Part shown: positions 34,247-44,880 of the stretch, in pieces
How positions within the stretch are numbered: position 1 is the stretch's first letter
Layout: every line of letters starts with the position of its first letter
Assembly: GCF_000003855.2 (NCBI RefSeq)
Contig: NW_003101668.1
Coordinates: forward strand, 1,590,031 to 1,654,030
Direction: 5' to 3'
DNA from: Blastomyces gilchristii SLH14081
Lineage: Eukaryota; Ascomycota; Eurotiomycetes; Onygenales; Ajellomycetaceae
DNA: 64,000 nt
The notes under the pieces: model-generated
Seen by the model: the letters and a program-made list of their open reading frames with translations, nothing else
The model's database searches: none
What the model was told of the DNA's origin: nothing
Position numbers and translations under genes: made by a program

Positions 34247-36786
34247 AATCCCTTTGCCCGTCATGGCGGTATATTCGTTTCCTGGTTTCCCCCGCGCGTG
34301 TTGATCGTTGGTATAGCTAGCTAACTGCTCTCTGTGGAGCGGTTCGGGTTTTGGAGGGAATTAGGCTCTCGCTGGATCAGGCGGTAGAGGGTTAAGCGGT
34401 GTGCGCAAGCTAGGTGCCACGTTCGGGACACTGGCTATTGAACTTGGCTATACAATTCTTGATTTTTTTGAAAGCTTGGATGCTTTGCCCAGGGCCGGTT
34501 GTGACGATTTCCGCATGGATAATATTTCTTTGGCGGGGGACACCATCACGTGGATTGCGGGATATTTATTTAACTTCATCGACACCACAGATGAGATATA
34601 TTTACATTATTGGAACGGAATCTATACAACTGCATATAAATCTGATGCTGAAACCAGGCCAATGGCCGATGCAGGTCATCCTCCCATTCAGGTGGTTGGC
34701 ATAAATACGAAACAAGGTCCATCGGCCATCCGTGTGAAAAGGATCGAACTACGGAATATCAACTCTGGATTGAGAGACGGCAACGCCTAGCACTCGTCTT
34801 TTTATTCCCAAACTCCGAATTATTATTAGCCCCAGCCCATTCATAAATGCCGGGTCTGGTCAGTCCGGTTTGCGACGTATCCGTTCCTGAAGCATTCATT
34901 GCCGCTAGAGCTACGGGTTCACGCTGATTCCGAAAGCATTCAGGTTGGCATTTTAACCTCTGTTAGCCAAGAAGGAAAAAGGCAGCTTGGGGGGAAGTTG
35001 TCGTCCCGGATTTATTCACGAGCATATTGAAATTCTGCGTGGCTGTGACGGGATTTTTCTTTCAGACCTTGGATCAAGATTTCACCACCACCACCACCAC
35101 ACACATATATATATATATATATACTTTGAGTACTTTGAGACCGAACTCGCGATTGAATAAGAACCTTCCTCCAAAACATGCTTTCATTGGCCTCCTCAGC
35201 AGAACAGCAGTCAAAAGGAGGCAGCGAAACTTGAACAAAACATGACGGACGCTAATCATATGGCAAGAGAATAGCACGAAATGAAGCTTCCGTTGAGAAG
35301 GCCCTCAAAACTTCGTTTACACAGCCGCTGGCGGGGATAGACAAAAGGTATTCCGTTAATTCACGGCTTCGGTCAGGTCCGATTCTGACCAGCGAGCCCG
35401 GGGTAACTCTGGACTTATGCAACATTCTCAGGGACAATGTATTCCGGATTCCCGAGAAAACAGACCATTTTTGCGAGACCAGTAGTAAACATGCCGTACG
35501 GCCCTGATTCATCCCTTGCTAGATGTGACTACTATAGAACTCTGTAGATATGCGTTGGTGGCAGAGGGAACTAGTTAAGCCTCAAGCCAAAAGAAGGGTT
35601 ATTTTTTGTTGTATTGCAAACCAATTTTTGTTTTCTTCCAATCTCTGACTGGCGATATAAAACTGTGTAGAAGAGATTGCTATATATGGGAGATATTACC
35701 ATCAATTCTACGGATGCAATTAGCTATAGATACTCAGTCCCACACGCGACTTGTAGTCTGTAGAGGCGATAAAATTCTCTTCGAACAACACACACAGTCG
35801 CAGTTGACGAGAACTTATCCCAAGATTCATTGGCCAGTTCGCAAGGGATCCGCGAAAACAAGGACGAGGCTAAAAGAAAATAAGCTTGACAAGCTTCACT
35901 TCCTAGCAGCTAGTTAGTTAACTAAGCATTGAGCCGGGTGGGTGGCTGTGGCGGCGCCCCAAGCACTAGATAGAGGCTAGGGGTGCGTTGTCCGCCGTGG
36001 CTACTTAAAACTCCCCCGAACCTCGCACTCGGAATCTTGTCACACTTCTTTTTGAACCGGGATCCGGGGTTGAGGGGAGAGGGTTGAGGGTTGAGGGTTG
36101 AGGGGAGAGAGGAGAGAGGAGGTCTGACGGCAAGGAATCATCATCTAACTACTAACCATGAGCTCAACCATGCAAAGTTAGCAGTTGTATGACGCCATAT
36201 AACGTCTCTCGTCTCGTCTCTTCTTTCCCCCCGAAAAGGAAAAAGCTGTCCTACCTAGCAAAGTCCCTCCCCCACGACGACGAGTCCGGCTTCTTTCGAT
36301 TTGGATACTTGGATATTTGGCCGAGCTCAAATGGCCAATCCCGATCCCGAATTTGGTTGTCAGGTAGAACCGACCGAGCTTCGTGCTTGTTATCGCACTC
36401 AAAGTTAACTTTTTTTTTTCTCTTCTCTCTTTTCCTTTCCTTTCTTTTCCTTTCCTTTCTTTTCCAGGTATTATATATTCGTCTATTTCCCCGTCCATGT
36501 GCCCCTCCTCTGTCTTTCTTGTCTTTCTGCTGCTTGTATGTTTCCACCTCGCCTGACAGGTAGGGCTTCTCCCGGAAGTCTGCGCAACCTTAAACCTTTT
36601 AAGAAGCATGTATAAGGCCACACCCACTCGTCCCAGGGGTAAAAGGTAGGGAAAAAGAAAAAAGAAGAAAGACAAAAAGGAAAAGAAAAAAGACATTTTG
36701 CCCTCTGCCATCTCTCCAAGAAGTCCGTAGAGTAGGACAGAAGACGACGGATTAGCCCTCGTTCGCAGCAGATTCAAACTTCAAAA
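34247..36786. promoter_or_regulatory. Long divergent intergenic region, heme-binding protein and amino-acid permease
   Basis: About 2.5 kb. It holds (CCA)n/(TA)n microsatellites at about 35,080-35,122, a G-rich GGGTTGA minisatellite (36,066-36,120), CTTTCC/CTTTT pyrimidine repeats (36,410-36,466) and purine tracts near 36,650-36,690. A 129-codon frame at 34,401-34,790 has no recognisable motif and is not annotated as a gene. The large size is in keeping with a nutrient-regulated permease promoter (inference). Confidence 0.45.
36066..36120 (+). repeat. G-rich minisatellite (GGGTTGA units)
   Basis: About four head-to-tail GGGTTGAG-like units, flanked by GGGGAGAGAGGAGAGAGGAGG. It has four or more G-triplets on one strand, so quadruplex formation is possible. 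It lies in the permease upstream region. Confidence 0.8.
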
Positions 36787-39700
36787 ATGGGCCTTCCAGA
36801 ATCCGCTCCCATCTCAATTGAGAACATCGCGCACCCCACAGCCAGATCCTCTGACGTCGAAAAGTTCCCATCCGGCGAACTGCGCAAACGACCCTACACC
36901 GATTTTCTCGAACCGGTTTTCACTGGCTCAAACGATGCCTCTTCAACCGACGAGGCCGGGTCCCTGAAACGCTCCGCCGACCAAACTCACCGCAAACTAA
37001 AGCCGCGACATATCCAGCTGATTGGGATTGGAGGCACGATTGGGACGGCGCTCTACGTGCAGATTGGGAAGGGCTTGATGAATGGCGGCCCTGCGAGTTT
37101 GTTTCTTGCGTTCACGCTGTGGTAAGTCTGGGCTTTTGTTTTTTTTTTTTTTTTTTTTTTTTTTTCCCCTTCTGCCTTGCTGCTCTTTGGCGAGAGGTTG
37201 TTTTTTCTTTTTCCCTCTTTTTCCTTTGTTTCAAAAAAGGGTCTGCTTCTTGTGCATCAGATGGCTACTTGGAACAGGAGAGGGAAACAAACGAGGGAGG
37301 AAGCGCAAAAGGGTCGAGGTAAGTGTGGGAGATTGAGTATTGAAATCTATGATACTGAAGCTTCTCTCAGAAGAAGGAGAAAGTCAGGACATTGAAAAAA
37401 AAGAAGAAAAAAATGACAGTTAGGTAGAGGAGAAGGCTGCCTCTGTTGCATCACTGAGTATTAAAATATAGCAGATGTTCTCGTTCTTTAAACAGGGGAC
37501 AAAAAAAAAAAAAGAAAAAAAAATCACTGAATGAAATTTCTCCTGCATTTCCATTTCACCCCCCTTCCTTTGCCCCTCTGGCTTTTGTTAACGATATCTT
37601 GCATATATGAATCTCATTTCCATCTCTACAATAGGTCTTCCTTCATCCTAGCCGTCACCATATGTAAGATTCTTCCCGGAAGTCTTCTCTTTTTCAGCCC
37701 TTATGGCCCCGCGTCTCGCAACCAAAAAGAAAACCCCGGAAAAAAACTGCAGATAAATATTCCACATCTGTTATCCTGCCCAAGCACGCCCTTTTTTCTT
37801 TACTTTACTTTCTTCCATGCAGCCATGTTGCCTCATATATCAGATCAGAACCTTGGAGAAAGCAAAATGATGCCCCAACAATGCGACATTTGTATCGCTG
37901 TCTACATCCCCTTTCCCAGGACCACAGCTGAGAGGAGCGGACCTCCTCTCCCCCCCCCCCCCCTCCCCCTTTTTCCTCCACCTCCACATCCCCTATTACT
38001 ATTTATTACATTTGGTCCATATTTACTTCCATTCCACGTATTATCCCACAGAAAAGAAAAGATTGGTTTATAAAATTTAAGGAGGAAAACCGATTCTGTT
38101 TCCCTCCCCCCCCCCCTCTTTTTTTTGCGACTGGTTGGCTAAAAAACAAAACTAAAAAAAATAATACAGCTATGGCAGAGATGGTCACATATCTGCCTAT
38201 ATCGTCACCGTTTATCCGATTCGCCAGCCGCTATGTCGACGAGGCCTTCGGCGTGGCTACGGGATACAACTTCTTCGTCTTCGAGGCGGCCATGGTCCCC
38301 TTTGAGATTGTGGCTTGCAATGTCATTATCCACTATTGGAGCGATGTTGTCCCTGTGGCGGGTATCATTACCATCGTGCTGGTGGCTTACGGGTAGGCCC
38401 ACCATTTTTTTTTTTGGGTAGTAAAACTGGATACTAAGGATGATTCCGTTTGGGGAAAAAATAGTGTCATCAATTTCTTTGCAGTGCAGTGGTATGGCGA
38501 GTCTGAATTCTGGCTCGCGCTAGGTAAAGCGCTTCTCATCATTGGTCTCATCATCTTCACTTTCATCACCATGCTTGGTGGGAACCCGCTGGGCGATCGA
38601 TATGGATTCCGCTACTGGCGCGAGCCCGGCGCCTTTGCTGAGTTGTATAAAACTGGAGATCTTGGCCGGTTCCTGGGATTCCTGCAATGTTTAATTCTGG
38701 TAAGCTGCTGCAGGATTCCCCTGTTTGTAAAAGTAGCATTGAATCTGTTGACTAATGACCCCACTAGGCTTCCTTCACAATTGCCGGACCAGATTACGTA
38801 TCGATGGCTGCTGGAGAAACAGAAAATCCACGTTATGTCTTGCCCCGCGCGTTCAACGCCGTCTTCTACAGATTGACCGCCTTCTTCGTCCTGGGCAGCT
38901 TATGCGTGGGAATCGTTGTTCCCTACAACGATCCGACAATGTCAGACGCCTTCGGAAACGGCTTACCGGGCGCCGCTGCATCCCCCTATGTTGTCGCCAT
39001 GGACAGGTTACAGATCAAAGTGCTCCCGCACATTGTCAACGCAATGGTGCTGGGCGCGGCATTCAGCGCAGGAAACTCTTACGTCTACTGCGCCAGCCGC
39101 AGCCTGTTCGGCCTCGCCCTTGAAGGAAAAGCACCCCGCATCTTCACCAAGTGCAACAAGCACGGCGTGCCGGGTCTACTGCGTCCTGCTTGTCCTGCTC
39201 ATTGCACTGCTGTCCTTCCTCCAGGTTTCCAACGAAGCTGCCGTCGTGTTGGACTGGTTCGTCTCCCTCGTGACTGCTTCGCAGCTGCTCAATTTCTTCG
39301 CGGTAGCCTTTACGTTCACCCGGGTTCATGAAAGCGCTGGACGCGCAGGTGTCACTCGCGACTCGCTCCCATACAAGGGGCTCCTCCAGCCATATCTTGC
39401 ATATTACGCTTGCGCGGGGACGCTGACCATGGCCTTTGTGGGAGGGTATACGGTATTCTTACCTGGGACTGAGCATACCGACGTTTCTATTCTCGTACNN
39501 NNNNNNNNNNNNNNNNNNNNNNNNNNNNNNNNNNNNNNNNNNNNNNNNNNNNNNNNNNNNNNNNNNNNNNNNNNNNNNNNNNNNNNNNNNNNNNNNNNAA
39601 GAAGACAAAGTGGCTCAAACCTCATGAAGTCGACTTGTTCAAGGATGTCGCGGAAATTGATGAGTATACAAGAAACTTTGTTCCCACTCCGCCGAGGTAA

Positions 39701-39869
39701 AGTTTTTTGTTTCTTTTTGATGCTGTTTCATATTCCCCTTCTAGATGAAGATGAGCTAGGGTTAGGGCTGAGAGTGGGAATTTGGCTTGAAAAATCTTGG
39801 AAGCTAACAAATGGCCCCCCTGAACACAGAAACTGGGTCGACAAATATTTCAACAAGCTCTTCGACTAG
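36787..39869 (+). CDS. Amino-acid permease (YAT/AAT family), interrupted by an N gap and an apparent frameshift
   Basis: Exons 36787-37121, 37635-37663 (29 nt), 38170-38392, 38465-38699, 38768-39498, then a run of 100 N, 39599-39696 and 39830-39869. The protein has about 563 visible residues and lacks the part under the gap. TM1 carries the family motif HIQLIGIGGTIGTALYVQIG. Further hallmarks are MAEMVTYLPISSPFIRFASR, GYNFFVFEAAMVPFEIVACN, ASFTIAGPDYVSMAAGETEN and HIVNAMVLGAAFSAGNSYVY. It resembles fungal Agp2-like general permeases importing amino acids across the plasma membrane. At 39172-39174 a GGG run shifts the frame by one base: upstream reads ..CNKHGVP and the family continuation VYCVLLVLLIALLSFLQ appears only in the next frame. 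The first two introns are about 510 nt each, unusually long here and filled with homopolymers. Because of the gap and frameshift the gene may be intact but mis-assembled, or a recent pseudogene. Confidence 0.85.
37139..37165. repeat. Poly(T)27 in permease intron 1
   Basis: An uninterrupted T run shortly after the donor at 37122. It is one of several homopolymer tracts in the two long permease introns. Confidence 0.9.
39499..39598. other. Assembly gap (100 N) inside the permease gene
   Basis: Exactly 100 N, the conventional placeholder for a gap of unknown size. It falls in the last large coding exon, after the LPGTEHTDVSILV segment and before KKTKWLKPHEVDLF. Confidence 0.99.
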
Positions 39870-40406
39870 TGTGGACGCCTTTGTATACGCATATCAGCTT
39901 GGCGCGCCGCCACGGTTTCTTCTTTCCTTGCTCTTTCCATCGTTGACGCAAACGCAGAGTTTTGGCGACTCCTCAGCAGCAGCAGTGGCACGCCTTCGTA
40001 CGAATCAATGTTCATGTAAAGAAATGTATGTGTAAACGTAGTCGATGTCACCCTTTATTTCCTAGATAACGATCATGAACGCTCTCTATTACCTCTTTGG
40101 GTGGATGAATCTGCGCCGTTGAAGTCTATTTATGTCGAATGTTGGTGCTTCCTAGTTGTTTTACTTCCTTTTTTGAAAGTAGTCGCTTGCCTTGGGTGGT
40201 AGATCTCCAGCGCTCTGTCACGTAGTTAGATACTTACTGGGTTGGTGCGGTTTTGTTCGTGTATAAGATGAGTAGACAGTATCTTCTGTCTTTGCCTCGA
40301 ATTCCGGATTGCTTGCGGGATTCTACAGATATAAATATGAATATATATATCACACATTTATCAATCGGTACGCTGGTGTACCTAGCTGCGGCATGAAGTG
40401 CCATGC
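39870..40406. other. Intergenic, convergent 3' ends
   Basis: The 537 bp between the permease and the JmjC gene. It includes the likely permease 3' UTR and nothing else recognised. Confidence 0.5.
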
Positions 40407-41529
40407 TCATCGAAACCACCAGTTGACCTATTGTAGTTTTGATAAAATTAGCAGACCAGGAATTTTATACAGCGAAGCTATCTCATGCTAGGCCGTACGT
40501 AGCTTATGACGGCCGATCTCAGAGGGCCAATAATATAGAACAACTTACCGAAGCCGTGATGCCCTCACCAACCCCCTTAATACTATGCCACCAGCCCATT
40601 GGTATAAAAATACCGTCTCCAGCATTCAGTTGCGCCTCGAATCCTTCCTTCATTTCCGGACTGACGTTTTTACTTTCTCCATCCACCCCGATTTCCATAG
40701 TATCCCCCCACACGTCCTTTTCAAGCAACTCCTTCTCCAACCCTTGCATCATCTCCTCCCCACGGAATTTGGCGTCACCCACGGTTATACTGTTTACTTT
40801 TAAATTTGCATCCTCCTTCTGCCGCTGTAAAATCGTTCGCCTAACCCGCTCAAAGACCCTTAGTCCCGTATCTGGAGCATACAATCTAATAACCTTACGC
40901 CCAGCCATCTGGACGAACAGATTCGGATTAGGGTCCCGGTGGAGGGGAGTGTACGTGGGTGGGACGCCCATCCATATATTCGTATCGTATACATCTCCCT
41001 TGCCCGACTTTGAGACGAGAGCCGGGGTGGGAAAGTCTAAGCGGAGTGTTGGGGGAAGGTCGAGGAGTTGGCATTGGGCAAGGTATAGATTCGTATTGGG
41101 AGGAATACCCTCAGCACTGAGCGGAGCAGTTGTTTTGGTCCAGTTGAGGAATAGGCCTAGGGGTGCGTATAGGCGCTGGAAGGCGGGAGTTGCTGTGGAG
41201 TCAGGGTTCTGAGAGGAAGTGAATTCGACAGGGACGGAGCAGTCACTGTGTTTCTCTAAATAGGTGTAATTGAGGCTACTAGTTGAGGGCAAAGCACTAG
41301 AACCGTAAGCGGAGGAGGAGGAAGGGAAAGAAGGGATTGAGAACCATTTCTGGATAGCTGGGAGCTGGGCAAAATGGCCTCGAGGGAGGATGACAGGGAG
41401 CTGTGGCTGAAAATATGAGGTTCGGAATGCAGCGATGTCATGGCTGGGGAGGGTGTCGAGCAGTTTGAAGAGTAATGGAGGTTTTATCTTGCCTCTGACA
41501 GCTGAGGATGATGAAAAGGCCTTTCTCAT
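40407..41529 (-). CDS. JmjC/cupin-8 type Fe(II)/2-oxoglutarate dioxygenase
   Basis: Exon 1 is 41529-40549 and exon 2 is only 21 nt (40427-40407), with a 121-nt intron; 333 aa. The double-stranded beta-helix iron site is visible: H197 and D199 in TPLHRDPNPNLF, and distal H315 in FIPMGWWHSIKG. Lys213 in QMAGRKVIRLYAP sits where the family binds 2-oxoglutarate. The tiny last exon supplies the conserved ending ASVNWWFR, which reading straight through exon 1 would miss. Proteins of this size group with JMJD5/TYW5/PLA2G4B-type cupin-8 hydroxylases, acting on proteins or tRNA; the substrate here is unknown. It is divergent, with 317 bp, from a Zn2Cys6 regulator. Confidence 0.92.
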
Positions 41530-41846
41530 CTTGATCTATTTATCCAGTTGGATATAGTTTAGAGAGGTAAGTCACATACTCCCGTGACTAATATCAAACC
41601 ACCCGAGAAGTTCGGAAGCCCATATATTTAGTTAGCGCTCATCCTGACCCGACGGCAACGCGCTGCCTTGACCTATTTAACTACCCCACAAAACTCGCTC
41701 CCAAGGCGCTGCGACGGGCCAACATCTCCCCCCAGTCCCAACGTCGATCGACTCTGGCTGGATCCATTATCTGCGACCTTTTGTTTTTTCTTCTTCAGGC
41801 GTTTGTTATAGATGTCATTCGGACAGGCGGCCGCTCTTCTAGCGCA
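41530..41846. promoter_or_regulatory. Bidirectional promoter with an upstream ORF
   Basis: The 317 bp between the JmjC gene and the Zn2Cys6 gene. A 12-codon upstream ORF (ATG 41812-41814, product MSFGQAAALLAQ) ends in TGA 41848-41850, overlapping the proposed main ATG at 41847-41849 as ATGA. That arrangement permits termination-reinitiation (inference). Confidence 0.55.
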
Positions 41847-44633
41847 ATGACATCTACCTTCCCCGCTGGCGATGCCGCTCTCCATGCAGTCAGCGGCAGC
41901 AGCAGCAACAATGGCGGTGGCGACGCTGCTAAACGAAAAGCGGAACCCAACAGCGGAACTCATACGCGGACAAAGCGGAATCGGTACATCTCGCTGGCCT
42001 GGTTAGTTTCCTCGCTCATACGACTGTCATACGACTGTCATACCGTGCCATAAGACGATGGCTGTTGTGGGTCTCCTGTAACTCTGACGTATGTTAAATA
42101 ATACAGCAATGAATGCAAGCGTCGCAAAATCAAGTGCAATGGCCAGGTACCATGCCAGCGCTGCGGGCATCTTTCTCTGGAATGTAAGTTCGTCTTGCAC
42201 TGATTCTGGTGGGCACTTAGCCGCATCAAGTTGTGAGCTGAGGCTCACTCATTTCGCAATTGCAAAATAGGCCTATATGCCCCTAACTGCTGCACCCGTA
42301 GCATTAAAGATTCAGAGTAAGTAACATGGTCTACCGGTTATTTCTGCTTTATTTACCTAGGTAGCTGAAATTTGTCTTTATTTGGTATATTTGCTACTGC
42401 TCTTAACCAAAAACAAAATAAAAATAAGAGATAAAACTAAAACTAAGACTATGAATTGTTCTACTAACTAATACGGTTTGTCTTCAGGGAATTTCGTTCG
42501 ATGAAAGAGCATATCGAGACATTACAAGATCAAGTGAACACCCTGTTTGCTAATATAAACGAGCTATATCAAAAGACCGACTCATCGGCTGTTGAATCCA
42601 ATGCATACGGTCGAGAACCTTCACGCTCCCTCTCCCAGCCAAGCTATGATTCTCAAAATCAAACTCCGCCGCGGCCTCGCTCCAATCATCCTCGTTTCCA
42701 TGGGCCCACCAGCACGACGTTCAATCTCCATGTCGCCAAGTCAAGCTTGCAAACGATGGGAATTACTCCCGCTGAGGATGGAAATCACGACTTATTTGCA
42801 GGTCAGGATGCGACGCCAGTGGACTCACCACCTCCGCAACAGCAACAACTACCTCCTATCCCACAGCTTTCGGCCCATCCGAACAAAGATCCATTGTGGG
42901 TCATAAAACGTGAGGAAGCCATTAGGTTATGCCGGGTTTATGAACGGGAAATCGGAATCATGTACCCTCTCCTTGATATTGAGAGGCTGATTACGCACAC
43001 TAACCTGCTCTTCACGTTCCTTGAGGCCGCTTCTCGGACTGGATTCACGAGACGTTTTAAACCAGGACCTGATATGCTGACTGACGATGACACTTGTATC
43101 CTTAAGATGGTCCTTGCAATTACGTTGATCGTTGAAGGCAACGGCCAGAGTGCCCTAGGGATTCGACTTTTCACTACTACAAAACAGAGGATTGAGATGA
43201 AACTTTGGGAGCCAACGGATCTCAGAACAATTCAATTGTTTGCACTCATGGTATGCTGATCATGGGCGAGATGACTTGGGATGCTATTTATAGAATTACT
43301 CTGTTTAGCTAAGCATGCTGCAGGCCACATACCATTTTCATACTGACGAAGATAATATGGCTTATCGGTTTATCGGCCATACCACCCGCATGTGTCTTGA
43401 GCTTGGGCTGCATAGAAGAGATGGCATGTTTAAAGTTTGCCCAAACGAAGCGGACATACCTTCTGTTGCCAAGCTGTTTTGGTCAGTCTACTGCTTGGAT
43501 CGACGATGGAGTTTTGGCATGGGTTTACCATTTATCATTCAGGATGAAGACATCGATTCGTCTCTACCGGAACCTGTGAGAATCCTATATTCCCCTAAAT
43601 TCTACGCAACTGTTATGCTTCGTTGACTGACACAGCCATGAAAACAACTAAACAGGATGATTCTGTGCCATATCTGAAAGCAATGATATCATATTGCCGT
43701 ATTGGCTCTAAGATTTGGTACTCCGGTTTGGGCTCTGTTGGTACTGTGACAGCCAAAAGAGAAGTAATTGGCTTTCTTGATTATCAGGTCCTTCAATGGC
43801 TGAAGAATGTCCCCGAGAACCTGAGATTTTATTCGCCCGAACACTCTCTAAATGGGGACGGAATCGATCGGGAGACCCGACGTTTGCGTGTGTTGCTGTA
43901 CATTCGCGGTAATCATATGAGGATACTTATTTACCGCCCGGTGCTACATTCCACTAGCGGCATCCTCGAGAACATGGGATATGCCGAAACCGTCGTCGAC
44001 ATTGCCAAAGACACCATCCGCGTCCTCGCTCACCTCAACCAGACATCTGACATCTATCGCTCTCACCAGATGCTCTTCAACTACTTCCTCGTCTCTGCAT
44101 TGGCAGTTCTCCTTCTAGCCGTATCTCACGCCCCCGCTGAATTCAACCGCCAGGTACGCGACGAGTTCTACATGGCCCTGGACCTGGTAAAAGGGTTCAG
44201 TGCGAAGTCATACGTCTCGAAGCGCTTGTGGAAAATGATCAAGGGGCTACGTGGAATTGGAGAGAAACTTGGCCTGCTCAATCGTCCCGCCCCACCAGAT
44301 CCGAATGACCCCCATTCAACTGCAGCTGTTGCCATGGCCGGATTAGCCGGCCACCCCATGGACGTGATGGCTGTGTATCGCGACATCAGCGCGAGTGGTG
44401 AGCTAGGAAACAGCCCACAGGATGGCGTTCAGATGAGCAATGAGCTGACGCACCTGTTTGAGGCTGTGGGTGGCTACGGTGGTTTTTTGGCCCAGACTAA
44501 CAGTGCCGGGGATGGAGATGGCATTAATGGCGAGATGGTGAATGCCCAGGGCGATCTGACCAGTGCAGAGGGATTGGGTTCGATTCTCGGAAATGAAGCG
44601 GAGTTTGCCCGAATTATGCGAGATGTATTCTAG
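41847..44633 (+). CDS. Zn2Cys6 transcription factor with fungal_trans domain
   Basis: Exons 41847-42001, 42107-42183, 42271-42316, 42488-43250, 43324-43575 and 43656-44633; 756 aa. The zinc cluster has Cys at 52, 55, 62, 68, 71 and 78 (CNECKRRKIKC then NGQVPCQRCGHLSLEC; spacing CX2CX6CX5CX2CX6C), preceded by a basic TRTKRNRY. A coiled coil follows (MKEHIETLQDQVNTLFANIN). The fungal_trans (MHR) domain begins at about residue 255 (EEAIRLCRVYEREIGIMYPL) and includes FIGHTTRMCLELGLHRRDGM, FWSVYCLDRRWSFGMGLPF and LRVLLYIRGNHMRILIYRPV. The tail is acidic and Gly/Asn-rich. The start could alternatively be at an upstream in-frame codon, since the frame is open from 41781, but 41847 is the first ATG in that frame. 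It is the last intact gene before the AT-rich compartment, ending about 200 bp from its border. Confidence 0.93.
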
Positions 44634-44780
44634 ATGGCGGATAATTTGCGTCCCTTTGGTTTTCGACGGTAGTATCTTTATGAATGTCTTACGAATTTTA
44701 ATTACATATATACATACATATATAGTTATTGGTTTGTATACTTTATATGATAAGGCAGTGGCACCTTCAAAAAAACGTCA

Positions 44781-44880
44781 GGAAGCAGAAAACTTGACCT
44801 CGCTAAGTGCGCCACTTGACCTCGTTATGTAAGCTGACCTCGCAAATGTGGCCTGTGCCACTACCTGATCTTGCACAATA
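44781..44880 (+). repeat. Unmutated copy of a short repeat at the compartment border
   Basis: This about 100-bp segment (GAAAACTTGACCTCGCTAAG ...) recurs at about 45,066-45,145 in a form differing mainly by C-to-T and G-to-A changes (GAAAACTTGATCTTACTAAG). The left copy keeps its CpGs. The parent element is not identified. Confidence 0.75.

Noticed and set aside
34401..34790. 129-codon frame upstream of the permease (MRKLGATFGTLAIELGY ...)
   Set aside because: No family resemblance, no supporting splice structure, and an overlapping frame of similar length lies in another phase. Left as intergenic.
36066..36120. Internal telomere repeat
   Set aside because: The unit GGGTTGA differs from TTAGGG and the array is only a few units in a promoter region.
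38916..39869. A single long frame through the N gap to the permease stop codon
   Set aside because: The gap is a placeholder, and the sequence on the right of it (KKTKWLKPHEVDLF) is in another frame. The apparent continuity is an artefact of translating N as X.
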